The notes beneath the pieces were generated by a model that was not told the DNA's origin, did not search any database, and saw nothing but the letters and a program-made list of their open reading frames with translations. The translations under genes were made by a program, and so were the position numbers. From contig CACXSA010000018.1 of NCBI GenBank assembly GCA_902770195.1, forward strand, positions 1 to 64,000: DNA of 64,000 nt, in the 5' to 3' direction. Positions 50,603-58,835 of the stretch are shown piece by piece (position 1 is the first letter of the stretch; each line of letters opens with the position of its first letter). This DNA comes from an uncultured Prevotellaceae bacterium (lineage in GTDB: Bacteria; Bacteroidota; Bacteroidia; Bacteroidales; Bacteroidaceae).

Positions 50603-51700
50603 CTACCTCCTCAGCGCAATGTTATAGTTATAGTATTGCGGATTGCCCGTCACGTCCTTAATCACCTTTAGGAACGGTGGGAAGTTAACACTCTCCTGTT
50701 GGGCCACACCTTTGGTCTCAAGAAGCACCAGATTGTCGATAGGCTCATGGAAGGAGTCTATCTCGAAATACTGGCCTTTCCAAATGAACGAACGGCGCGT
50801 CTTGTGAATGGTGGCACGATAGGGATCGGCCTGCTGCAGTAACGATTCGTAGAGGGCATTGCTCACCTGGCGCTCCGTCTCCAACACCTCTGTTGAAGAG
50901 ATGCGTTTCTTGGTCTTGTGGACATTAACCACTTCCCCACCCCAGTCACGGCGACGAAGACGAACCTCACAGTCTGGGTCAGCCACCAGATAAGTCTGCG
51001 TAATCTCACTCTCCACGCATTCTGGCAATTCGCCCGTTATTTCCACAATATAAGTACGAACCTCCTCAATGGGCTGAGGAATCTCCAGCACATTGGATAT
51101 TTCCTTTAGCACACGATGCAGCTTGGTGTCGAAATCGTTGTGGTTATTGATGACACGCAGATGGGGATGTCCCGTCCAGGCGCGGTTCACCTTCTTGTCA
51201 AGGTCACGAGCCAACTTAAGCCCTTCCTCATTAGCCTGCTCATAACGATTGGCATTGGTTGCTACTGTGTAGTACTGCTCGGCACCATCGGCAGCAGACA
51301 CCAGATGGAGCACGGCATCATAGCGCTCACGAAGCTGATTGGTGCAAGTGCCACACTTGGCGGTGATGTCCTGCCACATCTCCGGAGAGATATAGGCCGA
51401 GATGTCCATTGTACCACGGTCGCACACCACGAAGGTAGGCTTCGTACAGGTTTCCGCCATCCGCATAAACGAATCCTCCAAAGCCAGCTGGGTTTGCAGA
51501 ATGGCCAACTCGCCCTCGTAATAGAGCTTTGGATTAGGCGTCAGATAGCTCCAGCCTCCCTGACTATACATGGTAGGAACCTCTGGGACGGTAAACACCT
51601 TGAAGCCCAGATTCGAGAAATGCTCTACGATGCGCACCAGTGCTGTAGTCTTACCAGCACAAGGACCGCCAGTCAATACGATTCGTTTAATGTTGTTCAT
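50603..51700 (-). CDS. AAA-family kinase-like ATPase fused to a CYTH domain (TTD14-like)
   Basis: A 365-residue protein. The N-terminal P-loop domain has Walker A LTGGPCAGKTT (to residue 19), VPEVPTMYSQGG and FVVCDRGTMDISAY, the AAA_28/kinase-like pattern. From about 205 a CYTH-like triphosphate-tunnel domain follows, with EVRTYIVEITGELPE, alternating charged strands (VRLRRRDWGGEVVN, RRSFIWKGQYFEIDSF) and LVLLETKG. The same pairing is known from TTD14, an animal GTP- and phosphoinositide-binding protein. In bacteria its role is unknown; nucleotide or polyphosphate handling is possible. It is convergent with the KtrA gene and monocistronic. Confidence 0.8.
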   Translation of the reverse strand: MNNIKRIVLTGGPCAGKTTALVRIVEHFSNLGFKVFTVPEVPTMYSQGGWSYLTPNPKLYYEGELAILQTQLALEDSFMRMAETCTKPTFVVCDRGTMDISAYISPEMWQDITAKCGTCTNQLRERYDAVLHLVSAADGAEQYYTVATNANRYEQANEEGLKLARDLDKKVNRAWTGHPHLRVINNHNDFDTKLHRVLKEISNVLEIPQPIEEVRTYIVEITGELPECVESEITQTYLVADPDCEVRLRRRDWGGEVVNVHKTKKRISSTEVLETERQVSNALYESLLQQADPYRATIHKTRRSFIWKGQYFEIDSFHEPIDNLVLLETKGVAQQESVNFPPFLKVIKDVTGNPQYYNYNIALRR

Positions 51701-51831
51701 CGTGTTTTATGTTTTTGTTGACAAGGGACGGTGCAAGCCGGGTGCACTCAGAATCATCACCGTTTATTTTCATTAATATCCAAGGTGTTTCATCATAACC
51801 CGGCGTTTGCCGCCCTCAGGAATCTGGAATA

Positions 51832-51990
51832 TCAGAGGAAAGGTTGTATCTCTTCAAGACCAAATTCCAGTTCAGGAGATTCGTCAATCATTACAGGAGG
51901 GGTAACGTTACCTGACAAGCCTAACAGATGTTGCTGACTACTTAGTTTTATAACTGTCAAGTCTGGCTTTATATATTTCATCCTTTTCAT
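51832..51990 (-). CDS. Small protein following the C10 protease gene, 52 residues
   Basis: ATG 51990 to TGA 51832 encodes MKRMKYIKPDLTVIKLSSQQ and a second half LSGNVTPPVMIDESPELEFG that is acidic. This basic-start, KP-hydrophobic, then Gly/Ser and acidic tail pattern is common to tiny ORFs next to surface proteins and peptidases in Prevotella and Bacteroides. It lies 38 bases after the protease stop on the same strand, so it should be on the same mRNA. There is no signal peptide in the usual sense. It could be a leader-type peptide, an inhibitor or a secreted signal; the function is unknown. The rest of 51701-52028 shows no other gene, only a GC-rich dyad at about 51799-51815. Confidence 0.6.
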   Translation of the reverse strand: MKRMKYIKPDLTVIKLSSQQHLLGLSGNVTPPVMIDESPELEFGLEEIQPFL

Positions 51991-52028
51991 AATCTTTACT
52001 TCTTTAATAATTTAACATGCTTTCGAGC

Positions 52029-55000
52029 TCACTTAATCACGACCTTCTTACCGTTCACGATATACAAGCCCTTCTTTGGCTGGCTGACACGCTGCCCGTT
52101 CAGGTTGTAGTAGTTATTGTCTTCTACTTTGCTCAATGGCTTCATTTCCGTAATACCCGTAGTGTTGCCGCCGAAATTAATACCTAACGATGTGGCAGTT
52201 GCTGTCGTACTTGTACCCTCAAAGTATGCACGGAAAGGCAATTCTGCCACAGTACCCTTTTCAAACCTGTTGCCTGCAGCATTTAGTTTGTAGATCTCCT
52301 TATTGCCGGTATTGGTCGTCGTTCCTACAAACTTGTAATTCGAACCAGTACTACCAGCCTTGGCATTTGCCGTAAAATCGACATTAGAAGCCGTAAAGGT
52401 CAGCGTATTCTTTCCTTCCAGTGAATATTCGCCATAAGCAGCTCCTGGCAGTGTAATAATGTAAGGCGTATTGGCCTTGATGGTCGTACCTGCTGCATGA
52501 CTGAAATTAACCGAAGAACCTGCATCACCACTAAACTCCATCAACCAGAAACGACGATCGGGTTCATACCAAGTCAAATCACGTTCTGCGTTGCTGACTG
52601 TAGCCTCAAACGGCAACACCAATGTTGTCCACCCTGCACCTGCATTATAATAGCTATTGAATGTACGGGTATAAGTCACATTGCCAGCATGGAAGTCAAC
52701 AGGTGTGGAGAATGCGTAGCCGTCCGTCAGATTCAGTGTGCCGATAGTTCCACCCTTCACCACATTCTTGCCATCCAACGATGCCGGAGCCGTCTGGCTG
52801 CCGCCAATAATATAGAGAGTATTAGGATTGCTGTTAGGAGTAATAGCGGTATAATCGAATTCTGACAAATCGACAGCCACCACGTCCGGAGCCACCGTAA
52901 CATCCGAATTGGCAGTCTTCACACGGACCAAGTTACCATTAGCATCGATCGTGTTGAATCCCATCGTCAAGTTAAGCGTATAGCGGGTGTCATACTCATT
53001 ACCATTCACCTTCAATACTATTCTGTACTTTCCATAGTCATAAATACCATACCCAATTGCGTTGAAAGGTGCGGTTTTACCTGCTTGTATAGAAAGGCCG
53101 TTAGCATAAACGTTATTAATGTTTACCCATGCACTGCCATCCCATTTTTGTAGATAGAAATCTACAGTCAAACCACTATAGTTTGTATTTGAGATATTCT
53201 TAATAGTTGGAGCAACCACTATCGTCTTGGAATAGACATCCACCAGGATATTACCTTCACCATCGGTGGTCCACGATGTTTCATCTGCATCCGCGACACT
53301 CAAGGCCGAAATGATAAACGGTCCCGCTGGGGCATGAGCATTAATGTCTATGCTTACAGTTGTTTCACCGATAACATGCTCACCTGCAGCGTCTGTAGCC
53401 ACCCATACATAATATGTTCCCGTCGTTTCCGGAGTCCAATCGAACCTTATAGAAGCTGTTTTGTCTTTCAGAACCGTAACTCCACCATAATTTATATATT
53501 CGCCTTTGTTCTTATTATCCGTGCTGGCAAAGAAATAAAGAACACCATAAAACTCGCCACCGGTATTGCTAAGGGTGACCTCCACGGGCTGCTCTTCGCC
53601 TATATACTTGCTGCCTGCGAAGTTGAAGTCTGTCACAGAAAGAGCCGAAGCAAGAGGATAGGATGTCAATGTCGGGTTACCTTCTGCATCATAAGCCACC
53701 TCGATATAATACTTATCATAATTCATGTTGGTAGCCCACTCGGACTCAGAAGATAGTTTGCTGACGGGTACAACCTTCAATACTTGATTGGCCTTGGTGC
53801 CATCTTTCTCGAAAGCACACGACATATTGTATAGGCCTTCATTTTCATTCAACGCCCAATTCGACTGCAGCACCTTGATTAATGAAATATTTCCTTCTGC
53901 ATCGATTGAGCCAATGCCGACATCAAAAGTCTGAGGACTTCCTGTCCAGTTGAAAGCAGACAAAAGGACAGAACTTCCGCTAATAGTAAAACTCTTAATT
54001 CCTATTGTCACAGGAGTAGGCTTTACTACCTCACCCGAACCAATCTGGATGCCGACAACCGCGCCTTGACTAAAGCTATAGCCGTCGTTGCTGGTGCCTG
54101 CGCCTATACCGCTCTTGTCGTCAGGATTCATGACCGACAAGGCAAAATAGTTGTTTTGGGAACCGCCCCAGCCCCAGTTGACATGGAACAGTTCATCGCC
54201 ATCGTAGCCGTCCACCACAAAAGCATGACCGCCACCCGACGACTGTCCATCGTAAAGAACAGGACGCTCAGCAGCCAATTCATCGTAAATTATCTCCGTC
54301 CAAGTTGCCAACGTGTAAGCATCTCTGGACATCTTTCTTACAGTCCCGTCATAACCGAAATAGGTAACCAGCGCACTCGGGACTAAAGAAGTTGATGCAG
54401 AAGAACCACCGTTGGCTGAATTGGCATAATTCATACGGACTGAAGCACCACAAATCTGCATCAAGGTGGCAACAGCCGTTTTCTGCACTTCTGTAGGATC
54501 GCCAGTATAATCTTCCAACATATTATCCCAGTCAAGTGTCGTCACCGGTATTTCGGCAACATGAATTTTACCTAAACCCCAGTTTGTTGAGCAATCATAA
54601 GCATCTATCGCTGCAAGAGTCTGCTCAGGAAGTTTCCCTGCTTTCATCGAACTATAATAGATGACCTGCGCCATAGCAGTAGCCACACATCCCGTTACAG
54701 ATTTCCCATAGGTGAAGAAATCCGGGCACAATTGATTATAAGGAGCACTCTGATTCCAGCAAGTCTGAATCAACGGACTAATCGCTTTCTTGATTCCTGA
54801 TGCTCGATGTGAAGCCGAAGCAGTAGGCTGATAGCCAATAGCCTTCAGATGCTTCATCTCATCAACATAACCCTGCAGCCATGCACGCATATTATCGGGC
54901 ATGTTTGCATTGTCGAAAGTTCCGCTCTCACTATAGCCTAAGACATCACGGAAACGGTCGTCACCACTGACAATCACATAACCATGCTGGTTGTCGGGCT

Positions 55001-55211
55001 GAACGGCATAAAGGTAAGGCTGACCAGCCTCATCCACTGCATTCATCACAGTCTTTACATGCATCTGGCTGGCTGAGATTGTACGATGGGAAACACTCTT
55101 GCCGGACAGGAACTGAGCCGCCATCTCCTGGGCCTGCTGCTTGCTGACGGGACCTGCGAAGAGTACCGATGCCATCAGGAAGCACACTGATAATAGTAGA
55201 TTTCTTCTCAT
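52029..55211 (-). CDS. C10 family (streptopain/interpain-like) cysteine protease
   Basis: A 1060-residue secreted protease. The signal peptide ends near VLFAG. The Spi-type propeptide (about 22-140) contains YLYAVQPDNQHGYVIVSGDDR. The mature catalytic domain has Cys175 in SVTGCVATAMAQ and His329 in SGGGHAFVVDGYDG, with VNWGWGG downstream, matching C10 enzymes. About 650 further residues form repeated Ig-like or CARDB-like domains. The end, YYNLNGQRVSQPKKGLYIVN then GKKVVIK, is the conserved C-terminal tail typical of Prevotella secreted proteins and may be a sorting signal. It could digest host or dietary protein or immunoglobulin. A 52-residue ORF follows. Confidence 0.92.
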   Translation of the reverse strand: MRRNLLLSVCFLMASVLFAGPVSKQQAQEMAAQFLSGKSVSHRTISASQMHVKTVMNAVDEAGQPYLYAVQPDNQHGYVIVSGDDRFRDVLGYSESGTFDNANMPDNMRAWLQGYVDEMKHLKAIGYQPTASASHRASGIKKAISPLIQTCWNQSAPYNQLCPDFFTYGKSVTGCVATAMAQVIYYSSMKAGKLPEQTLAAIDAYDCSTNWGLGKIHVAEIPVTTLDWDNMLEDYTGDPTEVQKTAVATLMQICGASVRMNYANSANGGSSASTSLVPSALVTYFGYDGTVRKMSRDAYTLATWTEIIYDELAAERPVLYDGQSSGGGHAFVVDGYDGDELFHVNWGWGGSQNNYFALSVMNPDDKSGIGAGTSNDGYSFSQGAVVGIQIGSGEVVKPTPVTIGIKSFTISGSSVLLSAFNWTGSPQTFDVGIGSIDAEGNISLIKVLQSNWALNENEGLYNMSCAFEKDGTKANQVLKVVPVSKLSSESEWATNMNYDKYYIEVAYDAEGNPTLTSYPLASALSVTDFNFAGSKYIGEEQPVEVTLSNTGGEFYGVLYFFASTDNKNKGEYINYGGVTVLKDKTASIRFDWTPETTGTYYVWVATDAAGEHVIGETTVSIDINAHAPAGPFIISALSVADADETSWTTDGEGNILVDVYSKTIVVAPTIKNISNTNYSGLTVDFYLQKWDGSAWVNINNVYANGLSIQAGKTAPFNAIGYGIYDYGKYRIVLKVNGNEYDTRYTLNLTMGFNTIDANGNLVRVKTANSDVTVAPDVVAVDLSEFDYTAITPNSNPNTLYIIGGSQTAPASLDGKNVVKGGTIGTLNLTDGYAFSTPVDFHAGNVTYTRTFNSYYNAGAGWTTLVLPFEATVSNAERDLTWYEPDRRFWLMEFSGDAGSSVNFSHAAGTTIKANTPYIITLPGAAYGEYSLEGKNTLTFTASNVDFTANAKAGSTGSNYKFVGTTTNTGNKEIYKLNAAGNRFEKGTVAELPFRAYFEGTSTTATATSLGINFGGNTTGITEMKPLSKVEDNNYYNLNGQRVSQPKKGLYIVNGKKVVIK

Positions 55212-55255
55212 AGTAATAATAAATAGTTAATTGATTCTTTTCGGTTTTTATTTTG

Positions 55256-55263
55256 CAAATTTA
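55256..55263 (-). promoter_or_regulatory. C10 protease promoter -7 element (TAAATTTG)
   Basis: TAAATTTG on the minus strand, 45 bases before the ATG at 55211. The gene-free stretch 55212-55694 holds this element, the 42-bp hairpin cluster and the next gene's promoter. Confidence 0.5.
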
Positions 55264-55403
55264 GGCATAAAAAATGAATTAAACGAAAATTATGCTGAAT
55301 TTTTCTCATCAGTCACTCACAAATACACCCAGACCCTCCAAAAATCCCCCTCCTGACTCCGGCAATGCGTCGGCCTGTGCGACAAAAATTCAACGGGAGA
55401 ATG

Positions 55404-55546
55404 CTTTGTCACTCTGACAAAGTCTTCCCACGACCCCCAGCGACACTTTGACGCGGCGTCAAAGTCTTCCCGCGACCCCCGGCAACGGTTTGACGCGGCG
55501 TCAAAGTCTTCCCGCGACCCCCGGCGACACTTTGACGCGGCGACAA
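55404..55546. repeat. Four 42-bp units with REP-like hairpins
   Basis: Hairpins start at 55404 (CTTTGTCACTCTGACAAAG), 55446 (CTTTGACGCGGCGTCAAAG), 55488 (same, first base G) and 55530 (truncated CTTTGACGCGGCGACAA), exactly 42 bases apart. Units are joined by TCTTCCCGCGACCCCCGGC, a GC-rich linker that varies at a few positions. The similar hairpin TTTGACC-tc-GGTCAAA occurs at 1990-2005. This looks like a clustered extragenic palindrome. A minus-strand frame crosses it only because 42 is a multiple of three. Confidence 0.88.
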
Positions 55547-55624
55547 TAGAAAGCCCTTTTTGATACAGATTGATATGAAAAACATAATTTTTGTTGTTTC
55601 CGATGTGCTATCAATGTTTTTTTG

Positions 55625-55632
55625 TATCTTTG
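55625..55632 (+). promoter_or_regulatory. Prolyl oligopeptidase promoter -7 element (TATCTTTG)
   Basis: TATCTTTG about 62 bases before the ATG at 55695, downstream of the hairpin cluster and a T-rich tract. Confidence 0.55.
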
Positions 55633-55694
55633 CAGCAGAAAAATAATATTGCGTACAGACTGCTATTATGAAATAACATACAAACAATAAAAAG

Positions 55695-57800
55695 ATGAAA
55701 AGGATATTTATCATGACTATGGCAACGATAGCTACTACGGTGGCTACGGCTCAACAGCTGTCTTATCCGAAGGCGGAGAAAGACGGAACAGTAGATGAAT
55801 ACTTCGGTATGAAGGTGGCCGACCCTTACCGCTGGTTAGAAGACGACAGGTCGGCACAGACTGCCGCATGGGTGGAGGCGGAGAACAAGGTGACCAACGA
55901 TTACCTGGCTCGCATTCCCTTCCGCCAGAAATTGCTGAAAAGACTGACGGAACTTTCAAACTATGAGAAAATCGGAGCTCCTCGCAAGCGTCACGGCAAG
56001 TGGTATTTCTACAAGAACAACGGACTGCAGAACCAGTATGTGATGTACCAGATGGACGAGCTGGGTGGCGAGCCTCGCGTGTTCCTCGACCCCAACACGC
56101 TGAGCACAGACGGAACGGTTGCCCTGAAGGGTGTCTATTTCTCGAACAACGGACGATGGGCTGCCTATAGCATATCACGCTCGGGCTCTGACTGGCAGGA
56201 GTTCTACGTCATTGACCTGAAGACGGGACAGTTGACCAACGACCACATTGAATGGGCTAAGTTCTCGGGTGCTGCATGGTGTGGCGACGGTTTTTACTAC
56301 TCATCCTACGACCGTCCTACGGAGGGTAAGGAGTTCTCGAACGTCAACGAGGGCATGAAAATCTATTATCACAAGATGGGCACACCACAGTCGGAAGATG
56401 TGCTGTTCTATCAGAATCCCACACAGCCCAAACGCTTCTACGAGGTAAGCGTCAACGAGGAGGAGACGCTGATGTATCTGTTTGAGGCGGGTGCCGGTGC
56501 TGGTAACAACCTGTTTGTGCGTAATCTAAAGCAGAAGGACTCGCAGTTCATGCAGTTGACGGACAATATGGACTTCCAGTACTCGCCCATCTACGATGAG
56601 AATGGCAAACTATACATCTACACCAACTACGGAGCGCCAAAAGGTCGCATCATGGTGGCTGACATCCGCAAGCCCGGCATCAACGACTGGCAGGAGCTGA
56701 TACCCGAACAGCAGAACACGCTGAGTGGAGTTGACGTCATCAACCACTTGTTCATCCTCACCTATAACCAGGATGCTTCCGACCATGCCTTCGTCTATGG
56801 CTTAGATGGCAAGAAGCACCACGAGGTGAAACTGCCTATGGTGGGTAGTGTGAGCTTTACGGGCGACGAGAAGCAACCCGAGTGTTTCTACTCCTTTACA
56901 TCATTCACCATGCCTGGCACCATCTATCGCTATGATATGGCGAAGAACGAGAGCACTCTCTACGCGCAGCCGAGTGTAAAATTCCGTCAGCAGGACTATG
57001 AGAGTCGTCAGATTTTCTTCCAGAGCAAGGACGGCACGCGCGTACCTATGTTTATAACATATAAGAAAGGACTGAAGCGCAACGGCAAGAATCCCGTCTA
57101 TCTCTACGGCTATGGTGGATTCAACATCTCACTGGGACCTGGCTTCTCCGCTATGCGCATCCCCTTCCTAGAACAGGGAGGCATCTATGCACAGGTCAAC
57201 CTGCGTGGTGGCAGCGAGTATGGCGAAGAGTGGCACTTGGCAGGCACGAAGATGCAGAAGCAGAACGTGTTCGACGACTTCATCAGTGCTGCCGAATACC
57301 TGATTCGAGAGAAATACACTTCCAGCGACAAACTGGCCATTGTGGGTGGTTCGAATGGCGGACTGCTGGTGGGTGCCTGTATGACACAGCGTCCCGACCT
57401 GTTCCGTGTAGCCATTCCCCAGGTGGGTGTAATGGATATGTTGCGCTATCATAAATTCACCATCGGATGGAACTGGGCTTCAGACTACGGAACCAGCGAG
57501 GATTCGAAGGAGATGTTTGAATACCTGAAGGGCTATTCACCCCTTCACAACTTGAAGAAAGGTGTCGCCTACCCTGCCACCCTCGTAACAACAGCCGACC
57601 ACGACGACCGTGTGGTTCCTGCCCACTCGTTTAAGTTTGCTGCCACCCTGCAAGAGTGCCATAGTGGCTCGACTCCAGTACTTATCCGCATAGACACCAA
57701 GGCTGGACATGGCGGCGGCAAACCTCTCGCCAAGGTACTGGAGGAACAGGCTGACATCTATAGCTTTATCCTCTACAACATGGGGCTGAAATGGAAATAA
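55695..57800 (+). CDS. Prolyl oligopeptidase (S9A family)
   Basis: A 701-residue secreted peptidase with a signal peptide (MKRIFIMTMATIATTVATAQ). It begins YPKAEKDGTVDEYFGMKVADPYRWLED, the S9A start. A seven-bladed propeller follows (about 70-420), then the alpha/beta-hydrolase domain with nucleophile Ser in VGGSNGGLLVGA, Asp in TADHDDRVVPAH and His in DTKAGHGGGKP. It cleaves short peptides after proline, probably in the periplasm. It may complement the neighbouring C10 protease in peptide digestion. The gene overlaps no promoter of the following decarboxylase gene, so they may be co-transcribed. Confidence 0.95.
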   Translation: MKRIFIMTMATIATTVATAQQLSYPKAEKDGTVDEYFGMKVADPYRWLEDDRSAQTAAWVEAENKVTNDYLARIPFRQKLLKRLTELSNYEKIGAPRKRHGKWYFYKNNGLQNQYVMYQMDELGGEPRVFLDPNTLSTDGTVALKGVYFSNNGRWAAYSISRSGSDWQEFYVIDLKTGQLTNDHIEWAKFSGAAWCGDGFYYSSYDRPTEGKEFSNVNEGMKIYYHKMGTPQSEDVLFYQNPTQPKRFYEVSVNEEETLMYLFEAGAGAGNNLFVRNLKQKDSQFMQLTDNMDFQYSPIYDENGKLYIYTNYGAPKGRIMVADIRKPGINDWQELIPEQQNTLSGVDVINHLFILTYNQDASDHAFVYGLDGKKHHEVKLPMVGSVSFTGDEKQPECFYSFTSFTMPGTIYRYDMAKNESTLYAQPSVKFRQQDYESRQIFFQSKDGTRVPMFITYKKGLKRNGKNPVYLYGYGGFNISLGPGFSAMRIPFLEQGGIYAQVNLRGGSEYGEEWHLAGTKMQKQNVFDDFISAAEYLIREKYTSSDKLAIVGGSNGGLLVGACMTQRPDLFRVAIPQVGVMDMLRYHKFTIGWNWASDYGTSEDSKEMFEYLKGYSPLHNLKKGVAYPATLVTTADHDDRVVPAHSFKFAATLQECHSGSTPVLIRIDTKAGHGGGKPLAKVLEEQADIYSFILYNMGLKWK

Positions 57801-57814
57801 TAAACGCAGAAGAT

Positions 57815-58621
57815 ATGTTAGTAAACACAACCATCAATGATCGCATCTGTTATGTAGAGATGCAGAATGCTGAGCATTTCAACTGTCTCAGCGAGGCTAT
57901 GTGCCAGGAGTTATGCGACGCCATACAGTCGGGCTACGACAAGGAGTGTGTGGGTATCGTCATTAAAGCTCAATGTAAGAAAGGTGTTTGGAGCGCAGGA
58001 CACGACATCCGCGAACTGCCTCAGAATGGTGAAGACCCTTTGGCTTACGATGTGCCGATGGAACAGCTCTTACGCTGTGTACAGGAAACAGCCATTCCCA
58101 TAATAGCTTGTGTTGACGGAACTGTTTGGGGCGGTGCATGCGACCTCTGCTTATCATGCGATATGATTGTTAGTAGTGATACTGCCACCTTTGCTATTAC
58201 TCCTGCCAAGATCGGTATACCATACAACGCATCGGGCATCATGCACTTCATCAACCAGTTGGGTATGAATAAAGCACGTGAGATGTTCTTCCTCGCTACA
58301 CCTATTACCGCACAGGATGCACTCAACGTAGGACTCATCAACCGTGTGACGACGACTGACCAACTGGAGAACGTCCTTGAGGAGCAGTTTCTCAACCCAC
58401 TGCGTCGCAACAGCGTGATGTCTATCAGTGCTATCAAACGTCAGTTCCGCATTCTCAGCAAAGCAGCCACCGTGCTATCGTCGGAAAGTTTTGAGCGTAT
58501 CAATGCCTATCGCACCAAGGTCTATCAAGGCGCCGACTATCTGGAAGGTATCAGATCGTTCCTCGAAAAGCGATCTCCAGCATACAAGGGAAAAGCGTCA
58601 GATTTAGACACTAGTAAATAA
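57815..58621 (+). CDS. Methylmalonyl-CoA decarboxylase (ScpB/YgfG-like crotonase)
   Basis: A 268-residue crotonase-fold protein from ATG 57815; an ATG at 57791 overlaps the previous gene. Motifs match E. coli ScpB: VWSAGHDIRELPQNGEDPLAYDVP, the oxyanion/active-site region CVDGTVWGGACDLCLSCDMI, FAITPAKIGIPYNASGI and FLEKRSP. ScpB decarboxylates methylmalonyl-CoA to propionyl-CoA. Its place beside both methylmalonyl-CoA mutase subunits supports a succinate-to-propionate route. The original start is uncertain by eight codons. Confidence 0.85.
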   Translation: MLVNTTINDRICYVEMQNAEHFNCLSEAMCQELCDAIQSGYDKECVGIVIKAQCKKGVWSAGHDIRELPQNGEDPLAYDVPMEQLLRCVQETAIPIIACVDGTVWGGACDLCLSCDMIVSSDTATFAITPAKIGIPYNASGIMHFINQLGMNKAREMFFLATPITAQDALNVGLINRVTTTDQLENVLEEQFLNPLRRNSVMSISAIKRQFRILSKAATVLSSESFERINAYRTKVYQGADYLEGIRSFLEKRSPAYKGKASDLDTSK

Positions 58622-58624
58622 TGA

Positions 58625-58778
58625 ATGAAATACAAAGATCTATTTATTGACTTTGACGATACGCTCTATGACACGCATGGCAATGCTGTTCAACCGATGG
58701 GATATCAGCGAACAGGACATCACGCAAAAACCCACCTTTATCGTGGAATGACTGCAAGACATCATGAACATCCTATAA
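58625..58778 (+). pseudogene. Remnant of a YjjG-like HAD hydrolase gene
   Basis: The first 20-odd codons read MKYKDLFIDFDDTLYDTHGN, a typical HAD motif I. After GGCAATGCTGTT the frame changes. In the +1 frame the sequence reads MLFNRWDISEQDITQKPTFI then VE, a TGA, and LQDIMNIL with a stop at 58778, which is the expected C-terminus of the same enzyme family. The middle of the gene (about 170 residues) is missing, and the tail has a nonsense codon as well. It lies four bases after the decarboxylase stop, so the intact gene was probably in that operon. Confidence 0.75.
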
Positions 58779-58786
58779 AAAGAAAA

Positions 58787-58816
58787 TCCCCAACCGCAAC
58801 GTTGGGGACTTTCTTT
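58787..58816. terminator. Terminator between the decarboxylase unit and the mutase genes
   Basis: TCCCCAAC-cgcaac-GTTGGGGA, an 8-bp stem with AAAGAAAA before and CTTTCTTT after, so it can serve both converging transcripts. Confidence 0.82.
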
Positions 58817-58835
58817 ATTAACCAAAAACCACAAA

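Noticed and set aside
51570..51937. Plus-strand frames over the AAA-CYTH start and protease tail
   Set aside because: They overlap the supported 52-residue minus-strand ORF and the ATPase start and show no protein pattern.
55409..55714. Minus-strand ORF with repeated GRGKTLTPRQSVAG
   Set aside because: It exists only because the 42-bp hairpin unit is divisible by three; it covers the peptidase promoter and has no plausible protein pattern.
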